Source: Cyrtodaria siliqua
Lineage: Eukaryota > Mollusca > Bivalvia > Adapedonta > Hiatellidae
Direction of reading: 5' to 3'
DNA: 64,000 nucleotides
NCBI GenBank assembly: GCA_037043455.1
Contig: JAWPHD010004476.1
Coordinates: 62,001 to 126,000, forward strand
Positions 43,661 through 55,702 of the stretch are shown one piece after another (position 1 is the first letter of the stretch; each line of letters starts with the position of its first letter). A model generated the notes under the pieces. That model searched no databases. It was not told where the DNA came from and saw only the letters and a program-made list of their open reading frames with translations. The translations under genes were made by a program, and so were the position numbers.

Positions 43661-45810
43661 CATTTGCATAACAACAGGGAAGAGGAGATAATCAAATAAT
43701 GCATTGTTCGTGCTCAAATTACGATTGTACAATAAGTTGTTGAGCACCTTTAGAATTTAGAATTGTGACACAGTTGTTAAGCGTACTATATGCCTTGAAT
43801 ACATTTATATAACTCAGAGGACCAGTTAAGCATATATTTCTTTTTGATGCTTGCATTCTCTGAAGTGTTTCTTTCGTGTTAAAGATACGAATTTAATTGT
43901 ATTATATTTTTGACGATCTCCCCTACATCCATTCAATACTTGTTGTATTTACATTCTATAGTGATAAAACACAATTCATAGCTGTAGTTTATGTTTGGGT
44001 TTGGTTGACTGCGATGTATTCCGTTCGACCATTTGTATCTTCTAATACTACACACATCAAAATAGCATTTTCCATGAAAAGTCTCGCTGAAATGTCTAGG
44101 GATTAACATTAAACACTCCAGAGAGGATAACCGTTACTCGGAAGTCCTTATTCCTAACATCAGTGTTCTCTATATACGGGAGTAGACTGTCCTATGCCCG
44201 TGAATGCATTTATTAAATTAAAAGGCCTAGATTTTTGAACGTCTTTAAAAGACTCAATAAAACCGAGTCTGCTGCTTTATTCTCTTAATTGTGTTTGTTG
44301 CTCCCACCTTTATCAGTATTTTTTTAAATACCTCCACTAGCAGTATTCGATTACATTGCATACGTTCTTAAACAGCGACGTCAGTTTGATATTTTTCTCA
44401 AAGAGTATCATAGATATTTCCTCCGAGCATTACATTTAGTAGTTTATATACAAATGATAATGTTTCAAAAAACATTTTTCATTGTCTTCGTTCGGTGTTT
44501 CATTTGATAAACATGCTTGAGAGCCCGGAATCGTCCATTGATACATTCTTCTTCGTCTTCGATAGGGTATCACGTGAGGACTTGGGAATAGTCATTTGTA
44601 TAGTGTTTTACGTCATTTTCAGAACATTCAAGGTTATATATGATGGTCGATTTTTTTTTGTGGTGGAGGCAGACCACCCATTTTTCCTTGGTAGAACCAG
44701 TACTGTACACTTACAGTCAATTACAATTGATTTATTTCAGAAAGGTTAAGATAAAGGCAGGAACAATCGGAAAGCATTTAACTTACAAAGAGTTTATGTA
44801 ATTAAATTATAACTTGTGCCATACCGATTCTTTATAACGATGGGAAATCGGACACGTGTTTTGCACAAAATGAGCACGAAATTTGCAAACATATTTAGTG
44901 ATACATACATTTAATTATTTGATGGTGGAATAGTTAAAATTTTCATCGAGATAGGTATAATTATCAGTTGATTAACTGATGAACAATTAAGGCTTTTCAA
45001 TTATTTATAAGTTAATACACTTTTCTATTTAATACATCGAGGATCAAAAATGAGTACCTGTTTACTATTGAATTTATTAAACGAGTTGGATAATATTATA
45101 TGTTGGGAGGCTAGGCTATTCATCGAGTGTAATACATTCTATATTAAATATGCACGAATGCGAGAATCTATTTATTACAAAAAATCCAAATAAGCCTCAA
45201 ACGGTGCCTAAATTGCTGTAGCTACGCATAGGGCCTATTTAACGTTGTCCTCTGATGACGTCGTATGACTGAACAACGGAACAACGGAACTACCTCGTTG
45301 GTTTCTATAATACGGTATTTAAACGTTACGGAATTCGACGAGGCAATTAAGATGTACACCGCGCTGAACGGAATAGATAAACAATGATTCGTCATACATT
45401 TGCATATTTTGTTCACCATTGTAATACGATAAATATAGCATTGCTTTATTACACTCCCACAACGCAAGTCAGGTGACAAATTAATATAACAGTAACGAAA
45501 CTTGGTTTTACATATGTATGAACCTGTATACGTATGAACATACTGGTCGATAGATAGTTTTGAGCATGCGCAACTGATATATGTCAGTATTACGTTTTTC
45601 TGTGATGTATTTGTAAAACAAAGAGTGGCGGAATTTAAGAACTTTTGATTTCTGCGTGCAGGCCAGTTCATATTCAATATTATTTATGAAATACTTAAAT
45701 CAGTATATTTGGATTTAATTCTTGTGCACGCTCCAACAACTGTAAATACATTTGACTTATTTTAACGCAATATTTTGTTAGATATCTGCAATTCCTTGAA
45801 ACAAAACGTT
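43660..45810. repeat. Segmental duplication, unit 2
   Basis: Matches 35265-37760 of unit 1 without the PLE insertion, and its end (45670-45800) matches 38035-38155. The minus-strand open frame 45222-45677 (151 codons) is not kept in unit 1, so it is probably chance. Contains a GACTC/GAGTC repeat motif at 44251 not seen in unit 1. Confidence 0.8.
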
Positions 45811-45980
45811 TTCTTTGTAAACAGCTTGTTTTGAAAAAACAACAATTATGTTTGGATTTTCAATGGATATAACATAATAAAATGCAAAGCGATAGTTTTT
45901 TTATAAAAAAGAGAAAAACTGAATGATAATTCCAAAAAATAGTAAACTGTGTCTATATGGCACTTTCCCGGCCTTATATT

Positions 45981-46236
45981 TATTACGTAGTTCCGCCTTA
46001 AATCCATTAAGGGATGTGAAAGCTTATATTAGCAGGATATTATAACGGATATTTCGACATGTTTTACTGATAAAATGCGATAACGTTTTAAAATTGCCTA
46101 TTAATTGTTTCAAAACATTATGCAAACTTTTTAAGACGAAATTAAGATTTTATTTCACACCCCAGCCAACCCCGCTTTCGCGTTTTGGAGAACGGGTTGG
46201 ATGGGGTATGAAAGATAATACTCGGACCACATAATG
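45981..46236. mobile_element. MITE-A copy 5
   Basis: Ends 'tattacgtagttccgcctta' and 'ctcggaccacataatg'; interior 'ggatatttcgacatgtttta' and hairpin 'ccccagccaaccccgctttc'/'gggttggatggggtatga'. Confidence 0.88.
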
Positions 46237-46296
46237 ATGTGAGCTCCCCGATGCAATACAATATTGAACATTATGTTTTCAGTTGTGTAACAATAT

Positions 46297-46839
46297 TTTA
46301 AAGAGGCTCTACCTATATAGTTTTGTCCACCAATTAATATAAACTTTACTTAATTATAAAGAGGACTATGAAAAAGGTAAATGCCAATAATTTCAACCCA
46401 TGTAATATGCGTTTTGCAGGGGAAAAACAGGATTGAAAAGATCGGATTTTTGAAATTGTATTCGTAATTGTTTTAGACAAGCCGATTGCGGAGATTTTCC
46501 GATCTTATTCGTTTACAATCGGAACTGCCTCGTCGGATTGGCGAAGAGTTCCGATCGATTCGTTTACTGTCGGAACTGCCCCGAATAGTTTGTAATCGCA
46601 TTGCGCATGTCCGAGAAAATCGTAAAAATCGTAGTTCTCCGGCAGGAATAAACGGCTGGGCAGCATTTTATTCAAGATATTGTTTTGATCATAATTAATA
46701 ATTTACAGAACTGGAATACGAACCATGTTTCTTCTTAGAATACTCATAAAATAGCTTTGTTTACATATAAATGCAGTAATATTGAGTATTTATTATTTTA
46801 CATTACAAATTGCGTAGATATAGGTAGTGCCTCTTTAAA
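46297..46839. mobile_element. MITE-D
   Basis: Terminal inverted repeat 'tttaaagaggctctacctat' and 'ataggtagtgcctctttaaa', 543 bp. The interior includes a GC-richer section (46470-46640) with two direct repeats of about 50 bp around 'gatcttattcgtttacaatc'/'gatcgattcgtttactgtcg' followed by 'ggaactgcc'. An open frame crosses this section but is repeat-derived. It lies between two MITE-A copies. Confidence 0.8.
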
Positions 46840-46959
46840 TGTCGGCAATATATTTAGTAATTTGATAAATGGCATCATTTTATAGTATAATAGACAAAAG
46901 AAGACGAGAAACAAAAATACTATTCGTGCACAATTAGTCCAGTAACTGTGTTCGTTTTG

Positions 46960-47241
46960 CATTATGTGTTCCCGCCTTAATTCCATTAAGCCATGGGAAA
47001 GCTTATACTCGTATAAGCAGGATTTTATAACGGATATTTCGACAATAAGACACGTTTAAAAAAATTGTTATTGCAAACGTGATAACCTGTTTAAAATTAC
47101 CTATTAAATGCTTTAATTTTAGAATATGCAAACTTTGTAAGCCGAAATTAATGTTTTATTTCATACCCCAGCCAACCCCGTTTTCTCTTCCTTGACAAAG
47201 GGTTGGATGGGGTATGAAAGTTAATATTCGGACCATGTTTT
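46960..47241. mobile_element. MITE-A copy 6
   Basis: Ends 'cattatgtgttcccgcctta' and 'tattcggaccatgttttg'; interior 'ggatatttcgacaataagac' and hairpin 'ccagccaaccccgttttctc'/'gggttggatggggtatga'. Right terminus slightly diverged. Confidence 0.85.
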
Positions 47242-47878
47242 GGGTTGTATGTACATGGTAGTATGTAAGGTAATGTTCCTAAAATCGCAAATATGAATTA
47301 AAAATAAAAAAAGAAAAGCAATGAAGGAACGAGACAAGCAAACGAATGTGCATTCGATTAGTAATTTAAGGTAAGTAATTGAATAACACTGAGAATGTTT
47401 ATTGCACACATAACAGTGGCAACATTTGACAAATGTTCAGACTAGTCTCGGTTATGCCAACGGTTTTCTTAGTAAAAGCTAACGCTGGTTATTTACCAGA
47501 TATTACCAGATATTGCATTGAGGCATTGTGTTAGATATGACTAGCTAGATAGCGATATCATGTTTTAGTATCGAGGACGCCTAGTGACAGTTTTCATTGA
47601 ATACATTGATTCGGAAATGCTAAATTAGTTACTCTATTCATCAATTTATCATCGTTGGACGAATCGCATTTCCGTGTTAGTAATATAGCAGTAATATACA
47701 CATTCTGAGTATCGTAAGACACCTAATTTCCTGCATTCATGTCAAAATGTTCAATAGGGAAATGCAAACAGTCAAATATTGTTCTGCCTGTGTTCAACGT
47801 ACTATTGTATACGTTATTTACTGATCACCAGTTGGATTTGGATATCTGTCAGTTTAATATAGAGATTATTTAACTGCT

Positions 47879-48400
47879 TGGATCGATTATAGGGAAATCT
47901 TTCACGATATGGTAGACGTGTTGTTCTTTTCAGGAATGAGCGTAGGCGAGTGAGTGAAAAAAACAAAACACGACTTCCATCGAATGAAAGATTTCCATGT
48001 AATCGAACCCAGCATTTAAATAGTATATGTATTACATTTATATCAGTTTATGTATAATGTTAACCTAAAATATTCGCTTTATTGAACGTTATCGACGGAT
48101 GACGTCGACGTTAGCAACACTTTATTGGCGTCATAACTCAACGTCACAGTTAGTTGTTTTTATGTTCGGAGTTAGTTATTAATATTTAGCGATTATGAAT
48201 ATTCTTTCACTGAGAAATCCAAAAAATTGCACCCACAGAAATGTAATACTATATAAATATCACATCCCATGGAGGGTGATAGAACATATTGTCAACCCGA
48301 GATTGGTAATGTCCACCGAGGCTTTAGCCGAGGTGGACATTACCACATCGAGGGTTGACAATATGTTCTATCACCCTCCATGGGATGTGATATTTATTTT
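47879..48400. repeat. Foldback element with a 146-bp near-perfect palindrome
   Basis: Left hairpin 47879-48009: 'gatcgattatagggaaatct' against 'gatttccatgtaatcga'. Then 'cggatgacgtcgacgttagc' and 'ggcgtcataactcaacgtca'. Right hairpin 48253-48398 has arms of about 69 bp, 'ataaatatcacatcccatgg' .. 'gtccaccgag' against 'ctcggtggacat'-like .. 'ccatgggatgtgatatttat', with only a few mismatches and a loop of a few bases ('gctttagc'). Such length and identity point to a young or frequently converted palindrome. Confidence 0.85.
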
Positions 48401-49478
48401 ATTATACCAAACATCAAAATTCATTTAATCAGCAATTATTTTTTGCTCAGAAAAATCAGAATTTTTTTTTTTTTCATGCCATGAAACATTACCATGAAAC
48501 ATTACCAATTGTTGACTGATCGGGAATGGGGAAATTACATAGAGAATTTTGAGTGAGGTATAATAAATGAATTTAATGCATTAAGGAAACAGTTAAGTGC
48601 CTATTTGCTTAGTTGACTTCATTATGTGAAGGCTATATTCCCTGGTCAACGTTGGAATCAACCTTTTGTGGCCATATTAGTAAATCGTCTGCCATTACAC
48701 CTGATACATAGCATTGCATTTTCATCCTACAGAGTCAGTATGACATTCATTTTGTTCCAGCGCCGGTATGCGTGTTTGTTTGACAGTTCTGTTTCCTGGT
48801 CGACGTGTATGTCTACTAATTCTAAACTGCAACATTGTGTTCTCGTTACAATGTCGTTATGTGTCTACGAATTACAATTGGACAAATCAGAGACAGTGGC
48901 CTTACTCAAAATTATTTCTACCTAATTACAGTGTTCTCGGTAGACGGTAGTGGACTGTCACATGCCAGTGAAAGGATAGCGTGTACTTGAAATCGTCTAC
49001 AGTGCCTCCTGTGGCGATATTCGATTATTACCCAACGTCTATCGTTTTTATCGGAGCATGTAGGTTTACGCTCTTCTCAATAAATATATCTACGTGGACC
49101 TCCTAGTATGAAGTAAGTGTATATAAAATGGTAATGCTGCAGAACTCATTGTTCATTGTCTTACGTCGGTGTATCACTTGGCTTACTGACTGGAGGACGG
49201 GATTTATTCAATTGATCTATTGTTAATTTCTTCGATCGATGTATCAAGTGATTACTTTACTGGAGGACTTGAAATAGGCAATACGCGTTGAAATGTGGAA
49301 GTGACAAATATTAAAGCATTTAAGTTACAAAGGATTTATATTAAATGAATATACGAATGGTGGCATTGTGTTTCTTTTTAAGCTGACAAATCGGACACAC
49401 TTTGTTTAGGTTGAAACATATTTAGTGATATATTAAGTTATTTAATGGTCGAAAAATGAATTAATCGGAGTAAATATT

Positions 49479-49542
49479 GATATAAAAATCGAACAAGAAA
49501 AACGGCATTCAAGGACGACAGTCAACCACAAAGACACACAGA
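49479..49542 (-). mobile_element. Minimal PLE 3' tail in unit 3
   Basis: 'tataaaaatcgaacaagaaa' through 'gacagtcaaccacaaagaca' to 'cacacagaa', 64 bp. Unit 1 (about 38980) reads directly from 'aaataagta' to 'tgtttagtcaattggg', so both ends of this very short insertion are fixed. Confidence 0.85.
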
Positions 49543-51285
49543 AATGTTTAGTCAATTGGGTACATTTATCTACAGCTAATAAGCCATTTCTATTTACATT
49601 GTATCTTTATCTCAATGCGACAATAACGACGCTAGGTTTTACAGTATGAACAAAGCGGTCGATACATAGGATTGGGCATGCGCAGTTATCATCGAACATC
49701 TTAACATTTTATTACTATTTATTCGTAAGAAACAAAGAGATGAGGATTTGGGGAAAAACAATAGTTCATTTCCGCGCCATTCACATTTAAGTTTATCTAA
49801 ATCTGAAAATATTTAAGAAATTATTAATTTGGATATAACTATTTTCGAGGATACCACTTTCATGCACCAACAGCTGTAAGTACAAATGGTTTATTTTAAA
49901 AAAAATGTTTCGATAACAGCAATTCCGTGCAAAACATTTTGAAAAAAGTTGAATAAGTAAGTTACATTTTACATCTCATATTGTATGATTATGATTACTG
50001 ATGCACAGTATTAATGCATAATAATAATTAGTGTCACATAATAAAAGTTAACACATTTTTTTCTTTCTTTTAAGCAATTGGTGATAATTTCGAAAAAATA
50101 AATGGGTTACTAATTTGAAGTAAAATATAGACTGTTTTATTTAATTATATTTTTACATGTGAAATAGAAGCAATGAACATATTAGGTTTTATTTTAATCA
50201 TAAAATACACTATTTCACCGGAATGTACATATTTAAGAGTCGTATTCTAACAACACAACTGCTTGTTATAACAAAATGATTTTGTTGATGTTAATTGTTG
50301 AGATGAAGTTCATAATTGTATCGTATGGCACTGTTTCATGCAAGCGATGATTTATTTTTTAAATTTCACACAAAAGTTATAATACTGTTTCTTCTTATAC
50401 TTTAAGGGGTAATTCAATGTTTGATTTAATTTAGTCAATGAAATGTGTTCACTTGTTTTGTATGGATATTTAATAATAGTATCTATACTATCCGAATACT
50501 TTAGCAGTATATGTATCGCGTTTATTTCTGCCAAAGTGTTATTTCGTTTTACTTTTCAGTCACAATTTAAATTGTATATACTAAATGAATAGTATTACAG
50601 TGATACATGTTTTTTTGGCTAATAATAAAACCTTTTAGAATCGGCTGATCAATAACAATTTCATATGAGACAGTTGATTTCGACAGGGCATGTTCAATGG
50701 AAAGTTCTGTTCATCAACATTTAAAAGAACATTTATTTTGTTTTGGAATTGATACGCAGCCACGTGTGTAGTGTTAAATGAGACTTTCCAATCATGTGTT
50801 TCCCAAGCAGCAATGCAGTTACATTGGAAGACATCCTATCAAAAATAATTTTGGCTGTAAATTTTTTATCAAACTGACTTTGGAAAATACTATTATTACA
50901 ATAAATAATATGTTTATTTACCCACAACCCATTCCAATTCAAATGATATAGTTACTAATTATTGAAATGTAAATAATAGTTTAAATAATCCAAACATAGC
51001 TGTGAAGCATACATTTTAAGTGGTTAATACAAATACTAGACTTACCTTAAGTTTAAAAAACGCTTGAGCAATAACATTTGCGTATCAGAAAGTTGATTTT
51101 GTTACGGCATTATTAATGGAAAGTTATTTTATCAAAATGTCAAAGATCTGTTTTTTGTTTTCAGAGTTTATTTCCAACAATGCTTTTAGTTGTTTTCATG
51201 AATCAAAAGCTGTATAACAAAATGCCAAAGCAGCGTAACTTTCCAATTGTTTGCTGCCCCAGCAAGAACGAATTTACGTTGGAAA

Positions 51286-51522
51286 TATAGATATAACAAT
51301 CGAAAAAGAAAAACAGCATTCTAGGACGACAGTCAACCACAAATACACACAGAAACAAAGAACAACTTTAAAGATGAATAAAAGGCCAAATAAGACATAA
51401 CAAACACAAAAGGGTTGACAATAGGGCTACCGCCTTTGAACTGTCAGTGGTAAAAATGGCCGCCGTGGGTTTAAACGAGGTTCTACGGCGCACCAAACAT
51501 CACACTTACCCTATCGTCAACC
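51286..51522 (-). mobile_element. PLE 3' fragment in unit 3, empty site in unit 1
   Basis: 'tatagatataacaatcgaaa' through 'gggttgacaatagggctacc' to 'cacacttaccctatcgtcaa'. Unit 1 (about 41242) reads 'acattggaaaaactccaatc' without interruption. The insertion is therefore about 237 bp and 5'-truncated, and occurred after the duplication. Confidence 0.9.
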
Positions 51523-52024
51523 ACTCCAATCAAAATGTGTTTTGGCTAGAAAGTATGTATTTTTAAACTAATATATATTTATCTACCTCTTAATCCTACA
51601 GTTCCAATGGTATACTAATTCTTATAATTTATGTACTAAGAATTGTCACCACGTTTCATGTAAATGCGGACAAGCCTTTGGCAGAAACATGCGCCTCAAA
51701 CAATAGAGTATGAATTACAAAATTAATGTCTTTCCACTCTAGTTAGATTTGCCAGATTAGGTATATTTGATTATATATCCTCTTTGTACGAGAAATCCCA
51801 GTCTAAATAGAGCTACATCAAAACCTGTTTATTATTAAAAACAACGGAAATCTCGCAAAATACTAACTTGCAACGTAAACGGGAATGCATAAAACTAACG
51901 CAATTAACATTTACATAAGTTATACGACTATTGTATCATGATATGTTTTAAAAAGGATTGATGACATTCCTAGAAGAAATTGTATGTCATAACAGTATTA
52001 ATTTATGTGTAAATTATCACTCCG

Positions 52025-52805
52025 TTTTGTTCATCAGTGAATTCTATCATATCATATTATTGTGTTATCATTGCTCTCTATCACATCGCTGTATTGATCA
52101 GTGATGGTTATTGAATCGTTTTATTGATCAGAGATCTATATTGCATCGATTTTTTGATCAACGATCTATATTGCATCGCTTTATTGATCAGCGATCTATA
52201 TTGCATCGCTTTTTTGATCAGCGATCTAATTTGTATCCCTTTATTGATCAGCGATATACAATGTATATTGCATCGCTTTATTGATCAGCGACCTGTATTG
52301 CATCGCTTTATTGATCAGTGATCTCTGATGCATCGCTTTATTGATCAGTGATCTATGTTGCATCGCTTTATTGATCAGTGATCTCTATGGCATCGCTTTA
52401 TTGATCAGCGACCTGTATTGTATCGCTGTATTGATCAGTGATCTCTGTTGCATCGCTTTATTGATCAATGATCTCTATGGCATCGCCTTATTGATCAGCG
52501 ACCTGTATTGCATCGTTTTATTGATCAGCGACCTGTATTGCATCGCTTTATTGATCAGTGATCCATATTGCATTGCTTTGTGTATAATGTATCTGTATCA
52601 CACCTCTTTGCTGATCTTTGTTCCTTATCAAACCAATTTATCGATCACTGTTTTTTATCGCATCTCTTTAGTAATCTTTAATCTCTACTACATCGTTTTA
52701 TTGGTACTTGATTTCTATCTTTATATTTACTGATCACCGATCTCTGTCATATCCCTTTAGTGATCGTTGATCTCTTTAGCATAACTTTATCCGACATTGA
52801 TCTTA
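52025..52805 (+). repeat. 30-bp minisatellite, array 2
   Basis: About twenty-five units, best conserved between 52130 and 52570 ('gcatcgctttattgatcagt' plus 'gatctctatt'-like). Open repeated frames result from the 30-bp period. A trailing degenerate part resembles that of array 1 ('ttgctgatc', 'tgtttttatcgcatctcttt'). Confidence 0.92.
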
Positions 52806-52824
52806 GTCTCAGAAGGCCAGCTGA

Positions 52825-53265
52825 GCTTATGAAATGACGAGTTGTCCATCGTCCGTCATCCGTTAACTAATGTCTCGTTAAGACGATAGGGACATCATTT
52901 TTTATCGGATTTTCATCAAACTGTACCAGATGGTTAATCTCAATAAAAGTTCGGGCAATTTTGAAAACTTCTTCTTTGAAACTGTAATAGCGAATGATTG
53001 AATGTATTGCATTTACCATCAACGTCTTTTCCCCTACCAAGTTTATTCAAATGGTGACCCTGGAGTTAAATTTGGCCCTGTCCTCCCCGGGGTCACATGC
53101 TTTACATATACTTATATAGGGACAAACTTAAATCATATCTTCTCTGAAATTACAAGAGCAACGGTTTAATAGTTTGTATTTACACACAGCTCATGGTCCT
53201 CTACTTAGTTTGTTCAAGTGGTGACCTTGGATCAAATTTTTCCCCGCCCCTGGGTCACATGTCAA
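52825..53265 (+). repeat. Composite ~170-bp repeat, partner of 42400-43660
   Basis: 'gagcttatgaaatgacgagt' and then 'tgtccatcgtccgtcatccg'; two to three units with 'caaatggtgaccctggagtt', 'tggccctgtcctccccgggg', 'tcacatgctttacatatact'. Fewer units than at 43 kb. Confidence 0.8.
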
Positions 53266-53469
53266 ACTTGGTTTGAATGTTTATATTAACGAAAATTTGA
53301 TTTGTTTTAAAGCTAGCCAAACATGAGCCAAAGACAATCCTACACCTATATATTAGTAATTGAAGACATTTTATAAATATAACTAGTTTGATACTGTCAT
53401 ATCTGACACACAATCCTTCTATCCCCCCACCCCACCAAAACCCAATATGGGCAACATATAGAGCGATAC

Positions 53470-53655
53470 AGGTCCTATTGGGCCTCTTGTTGGTCATTGA
53501 TCTCAGTCCCATCGCTTTACTGAGTGATCGTAGATCTCTATTAAATCCCATTTTATTGGACATTTATCTCTATCTAAATGCTTTAGTGATCGCTGATCTC
53601 CACCAATTTATTTCATTTATTTATATCTATCTAATCGCTTTATTGACAATTGTAA
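53470..53655 (+). repeat. Degenerate minisatellite remnant
   Basis: 'ggtcattgatctcagtccca', 'tcgctttactgagtgatcgt' and 'gctttagtgatcgctgatct' are diverged units of the 30-bp repeat. Confidence 0.6.
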
Positions 53656-53830
53656 TTGGTTCAGAATGGTGAAATTGCTGTTTTTAACTCATCATAATTT
53701 CAAAAGTGCTTTATTGATAAACTACCACTCATTTTCTTAGTTAAATTATTTCCAATCCGGCAAAGTGAAATATGTTCTGAAAATGAATCTTATTGTGGCC
53801 CGAGGATATTTCGGTATAATATAATATAGA

Positions 53831-53960
53831 TCACATTCACGAATTGGTGATAGTAACAATGCTCACCCTTCGGAAATTAATCATCACACTCAGTTTTGCC
53901 TAGAGCGATACTCATACCTTCATGGTGAACATTCTTACTATCTCCCTCTCATGAATGTGA
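53831..53960. repeat. Hairpin (foldback) element
   Basis: Left arm 'tcacattcacgaattggtga' to 'gctcacc'; right arm 'ggtgaacattc' to 'tctcatgaatgtga'. Arms about 37 bp with several mismatches, loop about 55 bp. Confidence 0.7.
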
Positions 53961-54660
53961 AATATGTGAATGTGAACATACCAAAATAAAAACAACGAGG
54001 TTATTTTTACTTGATGTTCCACTATCGCATATTTACCGTGTGTCTTCTAGTGAAGGTTACACTGCCGACGTTATGGTACTTTCATCCATACTTCTAAAAA
54101 TACATGGTCTCAATGAAAAAGAAAAACATTAATTCCCAGGGATGGTATATAGCCATATATTGTGTCCGTTCTCATTGCACTGCGAATGCGGAGGTCCCCG
54201 TTAATCGCTTGACTTTAGCTGATTCAAGTTTCTTCCCAGCATTTACAGAAACTAAACACGGACTGCCGGGATACATCACTAAGTTAATTTCGCGTTAAAA
54301 CCGTGAATAATTACATTTAAACCTCTTTGTTGCCATGTTTTCACAGTTTTGCATCTTTATGCATAATATGAAATATGAAAATTATAAACAAACTAAAGAT
54401 CAATATATATTCGCTGATATAGGTTGTGTTCGTTGTTGTGAAATATAATTACGATTGAAGAGAAAAGGAGTAAGAAGAGGAAAGGAGTAAGCTGTATGAA
54501 AGTTATGAAGGAAGAAGATGAGGTAGACTAGTGCAGAAGTTGCCAATACAGTGAGTCAGGACAGTATTTACGTTTGAAAATGATTTGTTAGAATGTGTCA
54601 GTGTTTGAAACGTTTGGTCTCACTAATGTAGGTCTGAAAGTGATTATAAATCAATTCGTT
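53961..54660. other. No gene seen
   Basis: Short random frames; a purine-rich stretch at 54450-54530 ('gagaaaaggagtaagaagag'). No recognised family. Confidence 0.4.
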
Positions 54661-54682
54661 TTCCGTGTCGGATATGTGTCGC

Positions 54683-55168
54683 CTACCAAAAAGCAGTGTT
54701 CAGGTTTAACGGATGAAAGCGACGATTAGATTGTCGTTGGTTTTGAAATCTATTACACTTAAAAATGAAATGCTCGGCATCTTCTGTTTCATACACACAA
54801 TCGCAACTTGGTGATAGTCTTAGGTGGTTTATATAAAGGTCGTTGTTAAGATTGCTGCATGAATTGCGAATTTGTGCATGAAGAACAGCAAGTGATCGTG
54901 ATCCATATAACAGGTAAATAGGAACTTTAGGACGAACGAATACAGATCTTAGAAGTTTTCGTTTAAAAATAGTAAGCGATTCGGAGTTTCTGATTTCGGG
55001 TGATAGATCGTTCCACATAGTAATAGCGGATTGAATAAATGATTTAGAAAATAGCCAATATATATGGGATAAGAAATGAAAAATCAAATCAAACAAAAAA
55101 CATGCTATTATAGAACGGGGACTGATTATTCGGCAGCGCAACGGAGATGAGATATGAATAATGGACAA
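54683..55168 (-). pseudogene. C-terminal fragment of a non-LTR retrotransposon ORF2
   Basis: Minus-strand open frame of about 161 codons that matches the region after the reverse transcriptase domain in jockey/CR1-like LINEs: 'FSKSFIQSAITMWNDLSPEI' (residues about 40-59), 'LLYGSRSLAVLHAQIRNSC' (about 86-104) and the zinc-binding end 'CDCVYETEDAEHFIFKC' (about 122-138). The reverse transcriptase and endonuclease are absent, so the copy is 5'-truncated. It is a different LINE from that at 12-14 kb. The frame is still open for most of its length, so the insertion may be fairly recent, but it cannot be active. Confidence 0.8.
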
Positions 55169-55389
55169 AATAATCTACTTAAAGCTACACCGTCTCTTTA
55201 TCAAAATGATTTCTTCTTTGTAGGCTTGTCCTTATTTGTAACTTATTTGTAACTTCAAGTTCACCAGCTCATGTCGAAATCGGGTATTTAAGCGAGCGAA
55301 TATAACGCAGGAAATCACTGACTGCATAACATGACCAGTGCACATCGTAAGTAACGGTATGTTTTGCAGGTAAAAACAGTTTGCTTCTT
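55169..55389. other. Spacer
   Basis: No feature recognised apart from a short direct repeat 'acttatttgta' at about 55230. Confidence 0.4.
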
Positions 55390-55440
55390 TCGGGGCTCAA
55401 GTCAGGTGCTCTATCCACTGAACTATAACGCTACTTGTGA
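55390..55440 (-). repeat. tRNA-like head fragment
   Basis: Minus strand: 'agcgttatagttcagtggat' followed by 'agagcacctgacttgagccc', like the D-arm and anticodon arm of a tRNA. The T-arm with the B-box is missing, so it is a relic. Confidence 0.45.
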
Positions 55441-55702
55441 AAACAGTATACTAATTACTATTTATTATGAGGCAAAATAACTTAACATATGTGAACGCAA
55501 CTCAAGATGGATCAATAAATATATAGTCCATCGTGTCGCACGTGTAAATTAACATTGCCTGGTGTAATAGTATGAAACTTAATTCGCCTCAAAACAAGCA
55601 TATCTCGCCTTGTTATTTAGCGCTTGGTGAGTTTGGGTGTTCGTGCTAGTTATTACGTAATGCGTATTTAGTGTTGAAAATGCTACAACATACCAATAAA
55701 TA

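Larger units (their letters stand above)
47250..53265. repeat. Segmental duplication, unit 3
   Basis: Its start (47400-47800) matches 34950-35400 of unit 1. The equivalent of 35.5-38.1 kb is missing and a foldback element occupies that place. 48626-53265 then follows unit 1 from 38169 onward. It carries two PLE 3' fragments absent from unit 1 and lacks the unit 1 MITE-B. Confidence 0.85.

Noticed and set aside
45222..45677. A 151-codon minus-strand frame in unit 2
   Set aside because: The corresponding part of unit 1 does not keep the frame and no family is recognised; chance in AT-rich DNA is more likely.
46486..46698. 70-codon arginine-rich frame
   Set aside because: It is the direct-repeat core of MITE-D, lying between terminal inverted repeats.
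52130..52570. Regular direct repeats resembling a CRISPR array
   Set aside because: Repeats are contiguous with no unique spacers, there are no cas genes, and the DNA is eukaryotic.
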